Of a stretch of DNA of 45,945 bases, positions 39,101 through 42,100 are shown piece by piece. The position numbers and the translations under genes are program-made. The notes beneath the pieces are model-generated. The model was not told the origin of the DNA. It saw nothing but the letters and a program-made list of their open reading frames with translations, and searched no databases. Source of the stretch: Phoronis australis (Eukaryota; Phoronida; Phoronidae); NCBI GenBank assembly GCA_002633005.1, contig NMRA01000561.1, positions 72,570-118,514 on the forward strand. Reading direction: 5' to 3'. Position 1 is the first letter of the stretch, and each line of letters begins with the position of its first letter.

Positions 39101-42100
39101 AAACGACGGCCACGTCTTTACTTTCAGTTGCCAAGAAATTCTCAAACCCCTTTACTTGTTTCTGGGGCTACGTATGCAAAATATGATTTGTCTTTCACTC
39201 GTTGTTGCCAATTTAAAGTGTAGGCCTACTCCAGCGATTCAAGTGCGTGAACTCACTCGTGCACACCACTTCAAAGCTGTACATCAAAAGAGAACAGCGA
39301 CAGTCCTAAATGAAAGAGTATACCGGTTTGGCTATGTTAAGCACCCGGGTGCCAGTGGTTTATTTGAAAATGAAGTCATAGATTACCGGTGGTTATAAAA
39401 GACCCAATGCTTTACAATATTCCCCGGTACCGATATAACCCAGAACTGAAATTTTCCTGTTCCGATGTTCCCAAAACCCTATATTCTATGCACTTAGCCA
39501 GCTATTGCAACTAAACTGGTACTAGATGCGAAATTGTGGTTAGCGAACTTTTTATTCTTCTCTTCATAACCCTCCCCCCGGCAACTTTTTGCTCCCCGGA
39601 CCACCATCGTAAAACGTTCAGACTCCAATAGAAACAATCTTGTTCCGGTTGAAGCAGGCAATTAAAAACAAAATTATATTCTGTGTGGCTAAAAAGGTAC
39701 AGTGTAAGTGGTAACGATATAGAGAAAGTCACCGCTACTAGATGGAGTCGGCCTCGCAAAATCATATTATTATAACGTTTCTTACCATTGCAGTCTTTTA
39801 ATATCTTATTACTGCAAACACTCATGTTAACAACTATGCTCACGCACAAGCCTACTCCCTACCTTTGAAGTGTTTCATAATAAGCGCACACCGATCTATT
39901 AAGCGTTCCCCCTCAACTTTTGAGAAATTCCAATTAAGCACCCACAGTTCAGGCTAGCGCCCATCATAGCGCACTACAAACGACCGCGCGTGGTTTAAAA
40001 TTGGCACGCAGCCTATATAGTGTGTCAGTCTCATTTTACACAAAACAAATTCGGTTTTCAAAAACGTCTTTTCTCATTATGTTAAAACCAAATCCCGGAT
40101 TTGTTTTATACCTCTGAAAGAAAGTTAACACTAGTGACATGCAGGTCATTTTGTGACTGACCTATTTTTCCTGTACTTTGAAGGTAGAGGGGCTAACTCC
40201 AATTACCCGATGGAAATCTGCACGGAGTCCGAAATTATTTCGAGGCTATTCATTTCATGGAAAACTAATTATTGAGTACGTACCACATTTTTGTTGTGAA
40301 ATTTGCACTGAATTGTTCCTGCGCATCCAAATACATCCATTTGATTAGGGCATCGTTTCACAGATTTTCAACAGATGTTTTTCAAACGTCGAGTTAAGTT
40401 GCAAAATTTGGGCTGCTAACAAAAAGTGGAGGGAATTTGCACTGCGAGTTAGTTTGGATCTTTAACGACTTTGATGACAGGCAGTAGCAGGTCAGACCTA
40501 GCAAAATCGCGCAGACTTTTTCAACGGGCATTTTCTCCCTTTTTACATCGCAAACTTAGCTACTTGAATGCACAAGTCAGCAAGAGAGCATTGATTCAAC
40601 TTTCACGTCGGCAACTTGCCTTGTGCTCCAGAGCCTTTCAATGGCTGTCGTGAAGAACAGTAACATCGTACCTGCATGAACGAAGTTCAACTCAATTTTG
40701 TGATCTGAAATTTGTGTATATTTCATATTGCAGTATAACCTAAACATTTTCTCGATGATCTCAAAATCAATTTTGGTGCATAAAAATGGCGGGAAAATTT
40801 TGTGACCTGGCAGTTATGAATGCGAGCTGGATTTCGAAAAAAGTGACCTGGGATTTTGGCTAGGTTGCAAAATGCGACCTGGCGATTTTAATAGCGTCGA
40901 GCCCTGGGTACACAAATGATTCCGACAGTGGGGCACAGTACGACCATTTTTTAAAACGACAATTTCTCCGCAAGCAACCTCAGATTTCATTTGATGTCCT
41001 GGGATTTTTAGTTTTGGTAACCTCAGATTTCAATTAGCGACCTGGGACGTTTGCCAGGTCGCCAAATGCGACTTTGTGTTAACCTACGCCTCGAGCACTG
41101 ACATTTCTAACATAACAGCCCAACTAAATCAGTCACATAATACTGCATAGAACAATGTGTACACTTGGGAGTACCAAGTTAACAAGAGGTCTCTACTTAC
41201 CGCCTGTAGCTGTCGGCGAAGTCTATTCCTGTCATCATCAATTTCTTGCATTCGCACCTTCTCAGGAAGTTTATTCAGCTCATATTCTGATGAATCAAAA
41301 GTGTCATCGTTCATATACTGAGGCTCAATACTGGCTATAATTTCTCTGTCGATAGCTGGGTCTTGGAAGTCATTGACGTGAAGATGTTCTTTGAAGCGTG
41401 CAATAGCAGGGTCATCAGTGGTGACTGGTGGAGGCAGATCATCTACTGGTGAGGAGGGGTCCTGCACAGAAAACACTTCATTATCTAAACACCTTTGATT
41501 GTCTGGGAACTAAATACCAGTATAGTTACTCACAATACAGTTGGCGGTTTTGGCAGGGAAAACTATTCTACATTGGTAAGCAGACAAAGTATAAAAACCA
41601 TAAAGCTGCCATAAACATGGGCAATAGGACTGCAGAGGGGAGAAAATGCTTAACCAATTTACATCACAATTTTTCAAGTCTATGATTTCAGAGCTTCAGA
41701 TTGTAACAGAGTTGTGATACATGACTGTCAGGTGTGACGTACAGCCATATAAAATCTCTCTAAATCACTTGCCAAGAGGCAATTGCTTATTGGTTGAACA
41801 GCTTAGATGCTTGGCTATCACAACCTGCTTCAAGTCTTGGTGTCTGTCAACATTGAGACGAGTGCTGACATACCCTCTGGTCATGGTTTCTACCACTCTT
41901 GGGCACCAATGAAGAAAATTTCTCCCACATCGGGACTTGAACCCAAATTGCATGTGTAGGAGCCGAGCGTCTAAACCATTTAGCCACGAGGAAATTGCCA
42001 TTTGCCAAGTGATTTAAAGAAGCTTTATCTGTCTGTACGCCACACCTGGAAGTCACATGTCACAACACGTTTTAATGGTTGTGCTTTCTTTAAACAAATA

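Noticed and set aside
41925-41995. Functional tRNA gene
   Set aside because: A-box and B-box-like sequences are present, but acceptor and anticodon stems do not pair properly and a second inverted copy lies in the other arm. It fits a SINE-like relic better.
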